Assembly (NCBI RefSeq): GCF_000018365.1
Contig: NC_011529.1
Span: 1,736,001-1,800,000 of the forward strand
DNA length: 64,000 nt
Direction of reading: 5' to 3'
DNA from: Thermococcus onnurineus NA1
Lineage (GTDB): Archaea > Methanobacteriota_B > Thermococci > Thermococcales > Thermococcaceae
In this document: positions 46,453 to 55,719 of the stretch, piece by piece
Numbering within the stretch: the first letter of the stretch is position 1
Layout: the number at the start of each line of letters is the position of its first letter
Made by a program: the position numbers and the translations under genes
The notes under the pieces: generated by a model
Databases searched by the model: none
What the model saw: the letters and a program-made list of their open reading frames with translations, nothing else
Told to the model about the DNA's origin: nothing

Positions 46453-49400
46453 TCACCTCTTTAGTAGGTCTTGTGCACCCGTCGGTCCCAGTATGGCGGC
46501 GGCGGTTTCGTCGTCAATGAAGAAAGGCACCACGCTCAGGTCTCCTGTAAGAGCGCTGGTGCCGTATGAGATGCCCCAGACACGGTAGCCTGTCTTTTTA
46601 GCTATCCTTCCAAAGTAGTAGTTAAGGAAGTAGTAGTCCACGCTACTTTGTCCATCTTCTACCAGTATCCCAAGGCTGCTAAAGAGGTCAAAGAGCTTTT
46701 GGTCATAGTTTGTGTTTGGAACCATAAAGCTGACCAGCCCGATGGGGTAGTACTCATCCCCGTATTTTATTCCGAGTTCATCCTGCATCTTCTTTGCTAG
46801 CTGGAAGTAACGGTCGTGATTGGTTACACTGTTTTCAAGGCGTTCAAAGAAGGACACTCCCTCGTATGTTCCGAAGTACTTCTGACCGATTATACAGGAT
46901 ATCAACGGCTGGAGGTCGTAGGCGCGAGCGTCGTATGCTCCCTTGGTCTCTGGGGCGGATTCGATTCCGCTGCTTCCCACATCTATGGGATCCACAGTGT
47001 AGTAGGGCATCCTGCCGATAACTATCCAGTCGAAGTATGCTGTGTTGAGAATGCTGCCCTGGCTGTCTATGACTATTCCCACTTTAACTGGAGAGCTCAC
47101 CTGCTTGTCCAGAGTGTAGGACACGCTCCTGGCGGTGCTATCGATGTCTTCAAAGCTGAGCTCTATGTTGGTAGTTCCTGGCCTGAACACAACCTGGTAT
47201 CTATGGTAGTCGGATAGCACCGAGGCACTGCCGGATATTAAGCTGTCCCCCCAGTTCTCCAGGATGGCAAGGGTGTCTCCTCCGTGATCCTCGTTCTTGT
47301 AGAATGGGTTGTCATCTATGAATTGAATTCTAGTACTGGAAGCTCCTTTGGTTATTTGGTAAGATAGCTGAGTATCATCTATCAATTTGCGGACAAATAT
47401 CCAGTCAAACACGGCTCCTCTATTTTTGTCTCCACTGTCTATGACGAAGTATATGTACTCCAGCGGACTGTTTATTGTGATTGGAGTTCTGTCATAGTTG
47501 TTTACTATTTTGCGAGTTAGATCTAGGAACTTAACGCTTGTTCCAAACGTCATCTGTATCTCGTAGGTGTGATAGTTGAAGTCTCTGTCTTGCAGTCCTG
47601 TATTATCCAGATTGTCGTTATTAACCCACCAATTTTCAAGCCACACGCTTTTTCTGGTATACCCCCATTCTGCCCAATGAATCGCTAGAGGATTTCCATT
47701 TCCAATAATGTCGTCAGTAAACAACTGCTCTTCCAGATAGTAAACTATCCCCCGTGATGTACTGTAGTATCTTCTGTCTTCATCCCATATTCCGATCCCA
47801 GCATTCCAGTCTTGAGCTTCATTGAAGTTGGGTCTCATTCTGAACCTTATTGCAAAGCTGTAGTCTACATCGAGTCTGGTATTTGTGCGCATTGCAAATA
47901 TTGAATCTCCCCCTTCTATCGTAACGGTTCCTTCTCCAGCGGGATTAAGTATTGCAGTTGCACCTTGACTGTAGGGATCAATTGCCCATTTTGAGAGTGT
48001 TTTATTAAAGTCATCGAAAAACTCAAAGACTTCATCACCATTGCCTCTCTTATATGTCCCAGTGTTGTATCTGATGTAGAACGTCCCAGGTAGGTCTCCC
48101 CGTATCCAGATGAGGGCGCCGTTGTCGTTCCAGTACTCTATCCAGAATGGGAGTGGAGACGTCATCTGGGGATCGGAATACACTTCTATCTGAGCCTGGC
48201 TCAGGTCGTTGTGGAGTATCATCTGGGCGGTGGTCGAGTCCAAGTAAACGGGTATCTGGACGTCCTGAACATTTGACGGATAGTTTACGGTAACCTGGAG
48301 GTAACCTTCACTGGAATCCGTTGAGGGCGCCACCTGAACCCCTGCGTCGAAGTCGGTGACGGCGCTGTCAGGGGCCATTCTGAACCTCACGAAGAACGTT
48401 CCGTCTATCGCCTCTGCCGTCTGGAGGGCAAGCTTCTCTGTTCCACCTGGAACTACGAGATGGCCATTTCCATCGAGGTAAGCGTCCGCGAGATCGTTCC
48501 AAAGTACTGGGTTGATGCTCGTTCCATCGAAGGTATCTATGAGCCAGAACAGGTACTCCTTATTGTAGCCGTCCGTTGCGTACACGGGATCGTCTGTGAA
48601 GTAGATGGTGTAATCTGTACCGCTTGCCTTGATCCACACCCAAACATATGTCGGGCCCCAGTACTCTATCCAGAACGGAACCTGAACGCAGGCTGTGTCG
48701 GACTTCTCGTATATCATCATCGAGGCTTCTCCGTCGGTATGATAGATGTTGGGGAAGATGCTAGTGGGAAGTTTAAGTAACACAAGGCTGCCATCGGGAA
48801 ACTTGGGTATTGTGATGTTGACCCTCCATTTGTAGTTTAGACTGCACCAGTGGACTGATGGTCCAGTGTTCCCAAAGACGAGAACTCCAATGTCGCTATC
48901 CTGAAAAACTAGCTTCGGCGAGATTGGAACTCCTTTTAAGGTAGTGTTCACTACTACTGGGGCGGTAATCTGGTTAATGTCTCCTGTACGCAGCACATAT
49001 CCTGTGGCGCCATCCCCGGGATAGTACTCACCGAAGAATATGAATCCCTCGCTCCAGGTTACGGAAGAATATTTGCCCAGAACATGGTCAGTATCACTGC
49101 TTCCGTTACCGTAAAGAACCTTTACCGGCTTGTCTATGAGCTCAGGGAAGGTGTACTCACACGGCTCTATCGAGCGGTAGTATCTTCCGTAGGTTAATGC
49201 TGAGAAGAGCGGGTCCTCGAGGTTTTCCAGTGTGATTATTGAGTACACGTGTCCTTCCCTAGGTATTGGGCCGGTGTAAACAACCTTCCCCGCCAAATCA
49301 GATATAGTCACATCGTTCATCTTGGCCTTTATCACAATCCTGAATGAATCGAGGGGAGCAACGACCAGCTCAACATTCTGCCTCAGGAAATCAGCCCGCT

Positions 49401-49872
49401 CGGCGGGGCTCATGGCTCTTATCTGGGAGACGCTGATATTCGCTATCTTGAAGTCGTATCCCTGCTTTTGGAGCTCTGCTGACATGTTGCCGAGCCATCC
49501 AATGATGGTCTGATCCTTCATGAGATTATCAGAGTAGTTTTTCGCTATCTCATTGGCCTCTCCGAAAAGGACAAGGTCACGTATGGTAGCGTTCGCCATG
49601 TTGTCGGGGTTATTTGGGTCTAGAAAGTCACGCGTGTTTGCTATGTAGTCGACTATCGTGACTATAGCCCTCTTTCCGGATATCTCGAGAGTTCTCTGGA
49701 AGTCCATCTCAACGTAGGATACTACCCTGTAAGTTTTTTCAATCTGTATTCTCTCGCTCTGAGAGATGATTATCTGTGATGATACGTCCTCATACGTCGC
49801 GAGAAGAAGCATAAGGGGGATTAGAAGAAGGATAACCGTGGAGTTAAGAACGAATGCGCGCCGCTTTCTCAT
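46453..49872 (-). CDS. large surface protein with two DUF2341 domains and lectin-like segments
   Basis: 1139 residues. A basic N-terminus (MRKRRAF) and one hydrophobic helix give a pilin-like anchor with Ala at the cut position. Two DUF2341 modules occur near residues 340-445 and 530-625, each with FWIEYW and WIxx...YxIYF/IRY; each is followed by a LamG-like segment (DTFDGTSINPVLWN, DDFNKTLSKWAI). A C-terminal part of about 180 residues is unassigned. DUF2341 is frequent in archaeal surface proteins. It shares one base with the preceding gene, so the two are coupled. A tip adhesin role is plausible. Confidence 0.82.
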   Translation of the reverse strand: MRKRRAFVLNSTVILLLIPLMLLLATYEDVSSQIIISQSERIQIEKTYRVVSYVEMDFQRTLEISGKRAIVTIVDYIANTRDFLDPNNPDNMANATIRDLVLFGEANEIAKNYSDNLMKDQTIIGWLGNMSAELQKQGYDFKIANISVSQIRAMSPAERADFLRQNVELVVAPLDSFRIVIKAKMNDVTISDLAGKVVYTGPIPREGHVYSIITLENLEDPLFSALTYGRYYRSIEPCEYTFPELIDKPVKVLYGNGSSDTDHVLGKYSSVTWSEGFIFFGEYYPGDGATGYVLRTGDINQITAPVVVNTTLKGVPISPKLVFQDSDIGVLVFGNTGPSVHWCSLNYKWRVNITIPKFPDGSLVLLKLPTSIFPNIYHTDGEASMMIYEKSDTACVQVPFWIEYWGPTYVWVWIKASGTDYTIYFTDDPVYATDGYNKEYLFWLIDTFDGTSINPVLWNDLADAYLDGNGHLVVPGGTEKLALQTAEAIDGTFFVRFRMAPDSAVTDFDAGVQVAPSTDSSEGYLQVTVNYPSNVQDVQIPVYLDSTTAQMILHNDLSQAQIEVYSDPQMTSPLPFWIEYWNDNGALIWIRGDLPGTFYIRYNTGTYKRGNGDEVFEFFDDFNKTLSKWAIDPYSQGATAILNPAGEGTVTIEGGDSIFAMRTNTRLDVDYSFAIRFRMRPNFNEAQDWNAGIGIWDEDRRYYSTSRGIVYYLEEQLFTDDIIGNGNPLAIHWAEWGYTRKSVWLENWWVNNDNLDNTGLQDRDFNYHTYEIQMTFGTSVKFLDLTRKIVNNYDRTPITINSPLEYIYFVIDSGDKNRGAVFDWIFVRKLIDDTQLSYQITKGASSTRIQFIDDNPFYKNEDHGGDTLAILENWGDSLISGSASVLSDYHRYQVVFRPGTTNIELSFEDIDSTARSVSYTLDKQVSSPVKVGIVIDSQGSILNTAYFDWIVIGRMPYYTVDPIDVGSSGIESAPETKGAYDARAYDLQPLISCIIGQKYFGTYEGVSFFERLENSVTNHDRYFQLAKKMQDELGIKYGDEYYPIGLVSFMVPNTNYDQKLFDLFSSLGILVEDGQSSVDYYFLNYYFGRIAKKTGYRVWGISYGTSALTGDLSVVPFFIDDETAAAILGPTGAQDLLKR

Positions 49873-52040
49873 CAGTCTTCCCTCCAGATCCTCAGGGTTA
49901 TTGTTATCGGTTTAAAGAGACCCGGAATGTTGCCCATGGAAACAAAGACTACGTTGACGGTTGGGGGCAGCTTTATCAGTATTGGGTTAGTCTGGGTTCC
50001 ATCGCCGCCGAGGTTGCGGAAGAGCCTTATTATCGCGTCGTCAACGGCGTATCGCTCCATTCCATCGAGGAGATCCTGGGCGGTGATATCACAGTATGGG
50101 GCATCTCCTGCGGTAACGTAATGCGGAGAGCTGTCTCCGGTCCAGTAGTAGGTGATGTTGTATCCGGAACAGCCGCTCCTCAAGAGTTCTGGGAAGACGT
50201 TACCGTATCCAGCAAAACCCTGAATAACGTAGGTTAGTTCTCCGTCTCCATTTTGGGGTTGTATCCAGTATCCGTATTCATCTCCATTTTCGTCTGTGTC
50301 CTTTCCTAGGCTTATGTGGACTTTATTTTCTCCGGGAATAAGAGCGTTGTTTAGGAGTCTAAATTGACTGTCAAAGGTGTTTCTAGTATACCCTATTCTT
50401 GCAAGGGCATATATGAACGGATTGGGTGGATGCTGGTATATATATTGGCTTCCGATGTAATCATTAGTTATTTCAATTTCTTGGGTGGGAGTCTTTTCTG
50501 AGGAAGTATCTAGATAATACCAGGGGAACTGGAACTTTACCCAAAGAGGAGTGGTTCCATAAGGAATTTCAAATGTCCAAGTAACATCTCTGCACCAGCT
50601 AGATGGATCGTCAACATCCGATGCATCACAGAGAGATGCAGTGTACTGATTTATCGGTTCGGTTATGTCGATGGTGTAAGAAGTAAGCAGCACGCCGGGT
50701 GTGTAGTCCGCATAAACAAAGGATTCATTGCCTATGAGGTGGATGTTTGGAACGTACTCAGTATTCTCATAGCCTGCCCTAACTATTATCGTGGTATATC
50801 TGCTTGAGATGTGGGTATAGTTGTACCCAGCGTTTTCAAGGGCAGTTGCTATGGTGGTGTTGTCCCAGTAGCACACCTTCGTCATCGTGGTGGCGTTATA
50901 CTGGCACGGTGCGCTTAGAGGTATGGGTATTTCTTCGTTGAACATGAACGATAATGAGACTGGAGTCTGAGCGGAAACGTTTCCAACGGCGATCTGAATA
51001 CTCAGGGCATTAAGTTTTCCAGGGATGAAGAGATATTTCCATGCTGTTATTCCGTGTTTGGCCGTAACGTCCTCGAAATAGAACTTGTCGTTAAATTTAA
51101 GCGTGGAGGGAATTGATGTGGTATACTTTATCTTAATGTATTGGGCACCTTTTTCACCACCATCGTACCCGCTCTTGTAGACCCTCACTTCGAATACGTT
51201 GGTCTCTCCAGGTTTGAAGTTCTCTATTAACTCCAGTCCTCCGGATGGGTTCGTGTCTACGAGCTTTTCGTTGTTGTCAACGTACCCTGACCATATGAGT
51301 TGGCCATTAAGATAGACCTCATAGTTAGAACCGACCCGTGCCGGCTCAAGGAACCAATTTATTTCCTGAATTTCGGCATCCTTTGGAATAGCATCCGCGG
51401 GAATTATGTATTTTATTATGACGGCGTCATCTTGGTTATCCGTTCTTGCATATATGTATCCTCCCCTGGCTGTATAGGTGTTTTCCTTGCTTCCTAGATT
51501 GTTGAGAAACGCCCTCGCCATGTATCCCCTCGGCGTCTGGTTGTAGGCATAACCACTGAGTAGGAGTGTGGCGGGGGTCACGTCCGAGGCCGTTGAATAG
51601 TTGGCTCCAGTTTTTCTTAGATATGGGCTTGTGTAGTTGTTTATCATGAGTTCATAGTTGTAGTCCGTTAAGGTGTTGTTGAGGACGTAACCCATTATTA
51701 CCTCCGCTTTGTGCTTAAGGTTTGCATCTGGAAAAACCGGTGCTGTGGCCCAGTACGTTGCCACGATATCGATTGGGGACATATCTGGAGTTACAAGCGT
51801 TGTGTTGAGAGTTCCATCGCTTATCCACTCTTCGAGCTTCTCTGGAGGAACGAGCTCCCTAAGGGGAAGGGTTCTGAACATGGTTAGGGTATCTTCTGCC
51901 ACATATTTGGACTGAGAACGCATGTATGTTGAGTAAACTTGGGCGTTCGGGTTAATCTGGCTTATGCTAACCACAAATATTGTTACGAGCAGGAGTGCAA
52001 GTATGGCGTCGAGTGTGAATACAAAGCCCCGTCTCTTCAT
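49872..52040 (-). CDS. large secreted protein with pilin-like N-terminus
   Basis: 722 residues. MKRRGFVFTLDAILALLLVTIFVV resembles an archaeal class III signal: basic residues, Gly, then a hydrophobic helix with Asp at +6. The extracellular part is rich in Asn, Tyr and Thr, with beta-strand-like jelly-roll stretches and no named domain recognised. The start overlaps the preceding stop by four bases. It is probably a minor pilin or tip component. Confidence 0.78.
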   Translation of the reverse strand: MKRRGFVFTLDAILALLLVTIFVVSISQINPNAQVYSTYMRSQSKYVAEDTLTMFRTLPLRELVPPEKLEEWISDGTLNTTLVTPDMSPIDIVATYWATAPVFPDANLKHKAEVIMGYVLNNTLTDYNYELMINNYTSPYLRKTGANYSTASDVTPATLLLSGYAYNQTPRGYMARAFLNNLGSKENTYTARGGYIYARTDNQDDAVIIKYIIPADAIPKDAEIQEINWFLEPARVGSNYEVYLNGQLIWSGYVDNNEKLVDTNPSGGLELIENFKPGETNVFEVRVYKSGYDGGEKGAQYIKIKYTTSIPSTLKFNDKFYFEDVTAKHGITAWKYLFIPGKLNALSIQIAVGNVSAQTPVSLSFMFNEEIPIPLSAPCQYNATTMTKVCYWDNTTIATALENAGYNYTHISSRYTTIIVRAGYENTEYVPNIHLIGNESFVYADYTPGVLLTSYTIDITEPINQYTASLCDASDVDDPSSWCRDVTWTFEIPYGTTPLWVKFQFPWYYLDTSSEKTPTQEIEITNDYIGSQYIYQHPPNPFIYALARIGYTRNTFDSQFRLLNNALIPGENKVHISLGKDTDENGDEYGYWIQPQNGDGELTYVIQGFAGYGNVFPELLRSGCSGYNITYYWTGDSSPHYVTAGDAPYCDITAQDLLDGMERYAVDDAIIRLFRNLGGDGTQTNPILIKLPPTVNVVFVSMGNIPGLFKPITITLRIWRED

Positions 52041-53518
52041 GAGTCATCCCACACCCACAGCTTTAACACGGCGAGGCTCGCCTGGGGCTTCATTATGGTA
52101 TCTATTCCATTGAGGTCAGTTATTACGGCCTCATCGATGTTCTTCATCTCGTAGACCCAGACGTATATATCCAGGCTTTCACCTTGGTTTATCTGGGTCA
52201 GAAACTCCTTCCAGGGTATTATCGCGTAGTAGGGGCTCTCAGAGATGTACGATTTTATGTAAGTTTTTCCGTTGATTGTCTGATTGACGATTATCTTCAT
52301 TGTGGAATCGGCGGCGGTCCTGTAGGCAGCCATAACGGAGTAGCCAGAGATATTGGTACCCCTCATCCAGGCAACCATGACGATGTAGCCCGTGTTGTTG
52401 AACGCGATCTTGAGAGCCATGTAGTCTGGGATGGTCGTGTATATCGTTCCAATGTAGAGCTCCTCAGGAAGCGCGTCCGAAGTCACAGTATAAGTTTCGT
52501 TGTACAGCATCTTGGTCATCGGAACCCTTCTCTCGGTGTAGGTTATCCACGGAGAGCGGTCCATAGAGGCTTTTATGATTGAGGGGTTGTCAACAAAGGT
52601 GCCGTTTATCATTGTCATGTTGTAGTCGGCGTTGACGACCTTCGTTGCGTAGACGTATCTAATTGTAAGGTTAGTAGACGATACGCCTCCCTGCTGGCCC
52701 CACCATATCGTCCCTGTCCATGTTGTCGTGACTTGTTCTCCTTCCCTATGATAGGGTATCCACAGTTCGTAAGTTCCGTCGTTGAGACGGTTCCATCCTA
52801 TGAGGAGCCACCCACTGTCCACATCTATATAGACCGTAGCGCCGGCTGGTATGTTATAGTTCTGGGGGCCACCGGGAGCGGGGATGTCAACTCTCACGTC
52901 TGCATCCTCGGCGAGTTTGAATACAAAGCTTTCCCCCGCTGTCAGGTTGGTTATATTTGCTATGCCTCCTGTACCGCGAAGGTCTGTTCTGAGTGGATAG
53001 GCCCACACGATGTCCACTATTGGGTTTCCATAGGCGTATCCATGCGTGGGTGTGATGGATAGGCGCCCTCCCCAAGGGATATCTACGGAACCATCCACGT
53101 TGGGAGGCACTACTGTCACGTCTCCTTCAATTTCAATTCTAGTGAGGTAAAATCCGAGGGTAAAGTCTTTCCCCATGCTTAAGTTGACTAGTGCACTCTT
53201 CAAAGAGGCCTCACCATTAGTATAGGCCTTATTTAGGGCCTCTATCTTTTTGTAGTCTATTGTGTTGGGATATTTTGTGTTCTCTAGCCCGAGATAGGCT
53301 AGATTTGAAGGGTTCGACTCCCAGTCAGATGGAACTCCGGGATTTTTTACGATGATATCGAGCATGTTGTCTCCTATATTAGCCCTCTCGTACCAGCCCA
53401 GCATGATGGTTATATCATCTTTTAGTGCACTGGATGTGCTGGTTATCATTCCCAGCATGAGTATAACTATGACCAATGAGAGCATCGCGTCAAAGGAAAG
53501 TAGCTGACCTCGCCTCAT
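52037..53518 (-). CDS. secreted protein with pilin-like N-terminus
   Basis: 493 residues. MRRGQLLSFDAMLSLVIVILMLG follows the class III pattern: Arg-Arg-Gly, then Gln and a hydrophobic helix with Asp at +6. The outer domain contains several Trp-rich strands (GTIWWGQQGG) and a PEGA-like strand segment (YNIPAGATVYIDVDSGW). No named family. Overlaps both neighbours by four bases, in one operon with the other pilin-like genes. Confidence 0.78.
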   Translation of the reverse strand: MRRGQLLSFDAMLSLVIVILMLGMITSTSSALKDDITIMLGWYERANIGDNMLDIIVKNPGVPSDWESNPSNLAYLGLENTKYPNTIDYKKIEALNKAYTNGEASLKSALVNLSMGKDFTLGFYLTRIEIEGDVTVVPPNVDGSVDIPWGGRLSITPTHGYAYGNPIVDIVWAYPLRTDLRGTGGIANITNLTAGESFVFKLAEDADVRVDIPAPGGPQNYNIPAGATVYIDVDSGWLLIGWNRLNDGTYELWIPYHREGEQVTTTWTGTIWWGQQGGVSSTNLTIRYVYATKVVNADYNMTMINGTFVDNPSIIKASMDRSPWITYTERRVPMTKMLYNETYTVTSDALPEELYIGTIYTTIPDYMALKIAFNNTGYIVMVAWMRGTNISGYSVMAAYRTAADSTMKIIVNQTINGKTYIKSYISESPYYAIIPWKEFLTQINQGESLDIYVWVYEMKNIDEAVITDLNGIDTIMKPQASLAVLKLWVWDDS

Positions 53519-53988
53519 TTTCTCACCACATCCACGTTTATCTCAACTTCTTTTCCACCAAAATACAGCTTGCCCCCGCTCAGCCGAACGTTCGTGTTTG
53601 AGGCAAGGTCATTGACTATGTACTGCTTTATGTTGGTTTCTAGGGTTGCTTCAGGGACGGCGCTTCCCGAGTACGTTATGATGATATTGACCTGTATCTT
53701 GCTATCCAGCTCGTTCATGCTAATGGATGTGAGCTGGAATGTGTGGTAAGTGTAGTTGTCAGCCTTTATTATTACGTTCAGGGGAGCGTAGCCAGCTTCG
53801 TTGATCACAACCCCTGTGTTCAGGTACGCACAGGCGTTGGACGCAGAATTCCTTGCATAGACTACTAGTGAGATATCTCTGTTCTCATTCAGGTAGGGGG
53901 GTACTATTATTAGAACACCGGCCAGGATTATGGCAATTATGAAGAGAGCCTCAATCGCGGTTTGAGCCCTACGACGAGATATCGACAT
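53515..53988 (-). CDS. pilin-like protein with class III signal
   Basis: 157 residues. MSISRRRAQTAIEALFIIAIILAGVLII fits the prepilin peptidase site: Arg-Arg-Arg-Ala cut before Gln, with Glu at +5. The rest is a small beta-rich domain. It overlaps the previous gene by 20 bases and the next by four. It may be a minor pilin. Confidence 0.78.
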   Translation of the reverse strand: MSISRRRAQTAIEALFIIAIILAGVLIIVPPYLNENRDISLVVYARNSASNACAYLNTGVVINEAGYAPLNVIIKADNYTYHTFQLTSISMNELDSKIQVNIIITYSGSAVPEATLETNIKQYIVNDLASNTNVRLSGGKLYFGGKEVEINVDVVRK

Positions 53989-54412
53989 ACAGCCTTCCCT
54001 CCGCCTCGTTGTACGTTGCCACTATCTGGAATTCTCTATCTGCCTCTGTGAGGGTCACTGAGCTTTCCCGGTAAATTGGCACGGGACTGTTCTGAATGAC
54101 GAGGTACTTCCTGCCAGCTATCGTGGCGCTTATCATGATGGTATCGTTGGATGGTACGAGTGTAATCGTGACTTTGTCGCCTGAATCGAGGTCCATGGGA
54201 AGTTCTTTCTTCACGCTGAAGCCGTCCCCAACAGCGTAGACTTTTACAACCGAGTCTCTCACGTCTATCGAGAATGCTTTGAGCTTTGCAACGGCATCAA
54301 AGGTCTCGGCGTGGGTTGTCTCGCTACTGGCAATATAAACTAGGTTAACCATTGTTAAGGTTATCAGAGTAACCGCAAAGAGGAGGTCAATGCTTATCTG
54401 TCCCATCTTCAT
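53969..54412 (-). CDS. pilin-like protein with class III signal
   Basis: 147 residues, ATG with GGTGG six bases before. MKMGQISIDLLFAVTLITLTMVNLVYI: Gly cut site, then QISID with Asp in place of the usual Glu at +5. The C-terminal 110 residues are beta-rich. Its start lies two bases after the stop of the 211-residue pilin-like gene. Probably a minor pilin. Confidence 0.76.
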   Translation of the reverse strand: MKMGQISIDLLFAVTLITLTMVNLVYIASSETTHAETFDAVAKLKAFSIDVRDSVVKVYAVGDGFSVKKELPMDLDSGDKVTITLVPSNDTIMISATIAGRKYLVIQNSPVPIYRESSVTLTEADREFQIVATYNEAEGRLYVDISS

Positions 54413-54414
54413 GT

Positions 54415-55050
54415 TCAGCCACCAGGATTAATGTTTATTCTCAGCTCGCCCTTTGTGGAATCAAACGTCCAGCTGTTGGGATTGTCAGGGTTCCACTCGA
54501 CGACTATTTTCAGGGTCACAGGGAGGTCATTGGGGTCTATCTCCAGGCCGTAAATGGTATCCGCGCCAATAGTGATGTCTCCTATGGGAGACCATATGGA
54601 CGAGTTATCGTACAGCACAGCTTGATACATTGCCCTGCTCCAGAATATGTTCTTATCTCCGCCACTAAGAACGATGTTAAAGCCCGTGCCAGTGACTGTG
54701 ACGTAAGTACCGTTGCCATCATTGCTGTAGTTGCCGTAGGTTATGAATATTCTCGGACTCTCCAGGTTCAGGGCCTTTTCGAGCAGGCCTGCATCCCTTA
54801 AGTATGTCAGCCTGACGTAGGTGGTGGATTTGGCACCGGGTCCCTGGGCATAAACTTGGCTTATGGTGTTGGATATGGCGTTGGCGAGGTTCTTCTCCTC
54901 GAGACTTACCTGAATACGGAGAGTTTCAGTTGAAGTTGAGCCTTCCCGGAAAGTAACGTTGTTCACAGAGTAAAGTAACAGTATAAGCATTATACCGAAT
55001 ATGAGCATAAACTCCAGTGAAACCTGGCCACGCTTCGCTTTTTTCATCAT
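54415..55050 (-). CDS. pilin-like protein with canonical class III signal
   Basis: 211 residues. KKAKRGQVSLEFMLIFGIMLILLL is the textbook archaeal pilin motif: Lys-Arg-Gly cut before Gln-Val-Ser-Leu-Glu, with Glu at +5. The outer domain is beta-rich with Asn-x-Ser/Thr sequons. GAGGGGA precedes the start and a TATA box (CATTAAATA, complement of about 55085-55093) lies upstream, so the pilin genes can be transcribed apart from the CetZ gene. This is the best candidate for the main pilin of the cluster. Confidence 0.85.
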   Translation of the reverse strand: MMKKAKRGQVSLEFMLIFGIMLILLLYSVNNVTFREGSTSTETLRIQVSLEEKNLANAISNTISQVYAQGPGAKSTTYVRLTYLRDAGLLEKALNLESPRIFITYGNYSNDGNGTYVTVTGTGFNIVLSGGDKNIFWSRAMYQAVLYDNSSIWSPIGDITIGADTIYGLEIDPNDLPVTLKIVVEWNPDNPNSWTFDSTKGELRININPGG

Positions 55051-55089
55051 ACATTCTCCCCTCAGTATTGATATGGTGTGAACATCTAT

Positions 55090-55719
55090 TTAATGGTTAC
55101 TCTCGGATTTTTCAGCTTTTATTACTGCAAAAAGGCCCGTTCCGGCTTTTCTGGTTGTAACTCCGAAGTAATCGCCGCTGAATATCTTGAACTTGTACCT
55201 TTCGGGGGGTAGGGAATGCTTCTCCACAAGTTCAGTCAGCTCATCGATGAAGAACTGTGTGAGCTCGTAGTAAATCAAGTCGAGCTTCTCCTTCGTGTAG
55301 TCCCTGATGAAGAGAATCACTGGCAGCATCGCGAGGCCGAGAATTAAGTAGGGCTGTTTTAGCAGCAGGGAGGCCACTGCCGTGGCTGCAATGACACCTC
55401 CTACGGCGGCGTATGCTGCTTTTTCCTTTTTCTTTATCCCCTTGATTTCCTCTACCTTCTCTTCCCAGATGTCCAGAAGCGCCGGATTGTAGAAGTCAAA
55501 GGCGGTGTGACGCTTTCCCTTTGCAATCCTTTCCCTGATTAAATCGTCCCAGTCGTCCCTGTAATAGATGATCTCTCCATGGAGCCTGGCCCTTTCAGCA
55601 TCGAGGGAGGAGATTATCCTGATTATGTCCTCGGCGCTTTCGTGGGCTATGTGTGCGTAAACCTCCTTCTCGTCGAGCTCCAGCGCGACCTCGACGGAGT
55701 CCTTTATTGGCTCGGTCAT
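55090..55719 (-). CDS. membrane protein of unknown function
   Basis: 209 residues: an N-terminal soluble helical part (about 1-95, with many charged residues), two hydrophobic spans (AYAAVGGVIAATAVASLLL and PYLILGLAMLPVILFI, residues 103-138), then a C-terminal soluble domain. No family recognised. Its start overlaps the CetZ stop by four bases, so it may be the membrane partner of that tubulin. Confidence 0.72.
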   Translation of the reverse strand: MTEPIKDSVEVALELDEKEVYAHIAHESAEDIIRIISSLDAERARLHGEIIYYRDDWDDLIRERIAKGKRHTAFDFYNPALLDIWEEKVEEIKGIKKKEKAAYAAVGGVIAATAVASLLLKQPYLILGLAMLPVILFIRDYTKEKLDLIYYELTQFFIDELTELVEKHSLPPERYKFKIFSGDYFGVTTRKAGTGLFAVIKAEKSESNH

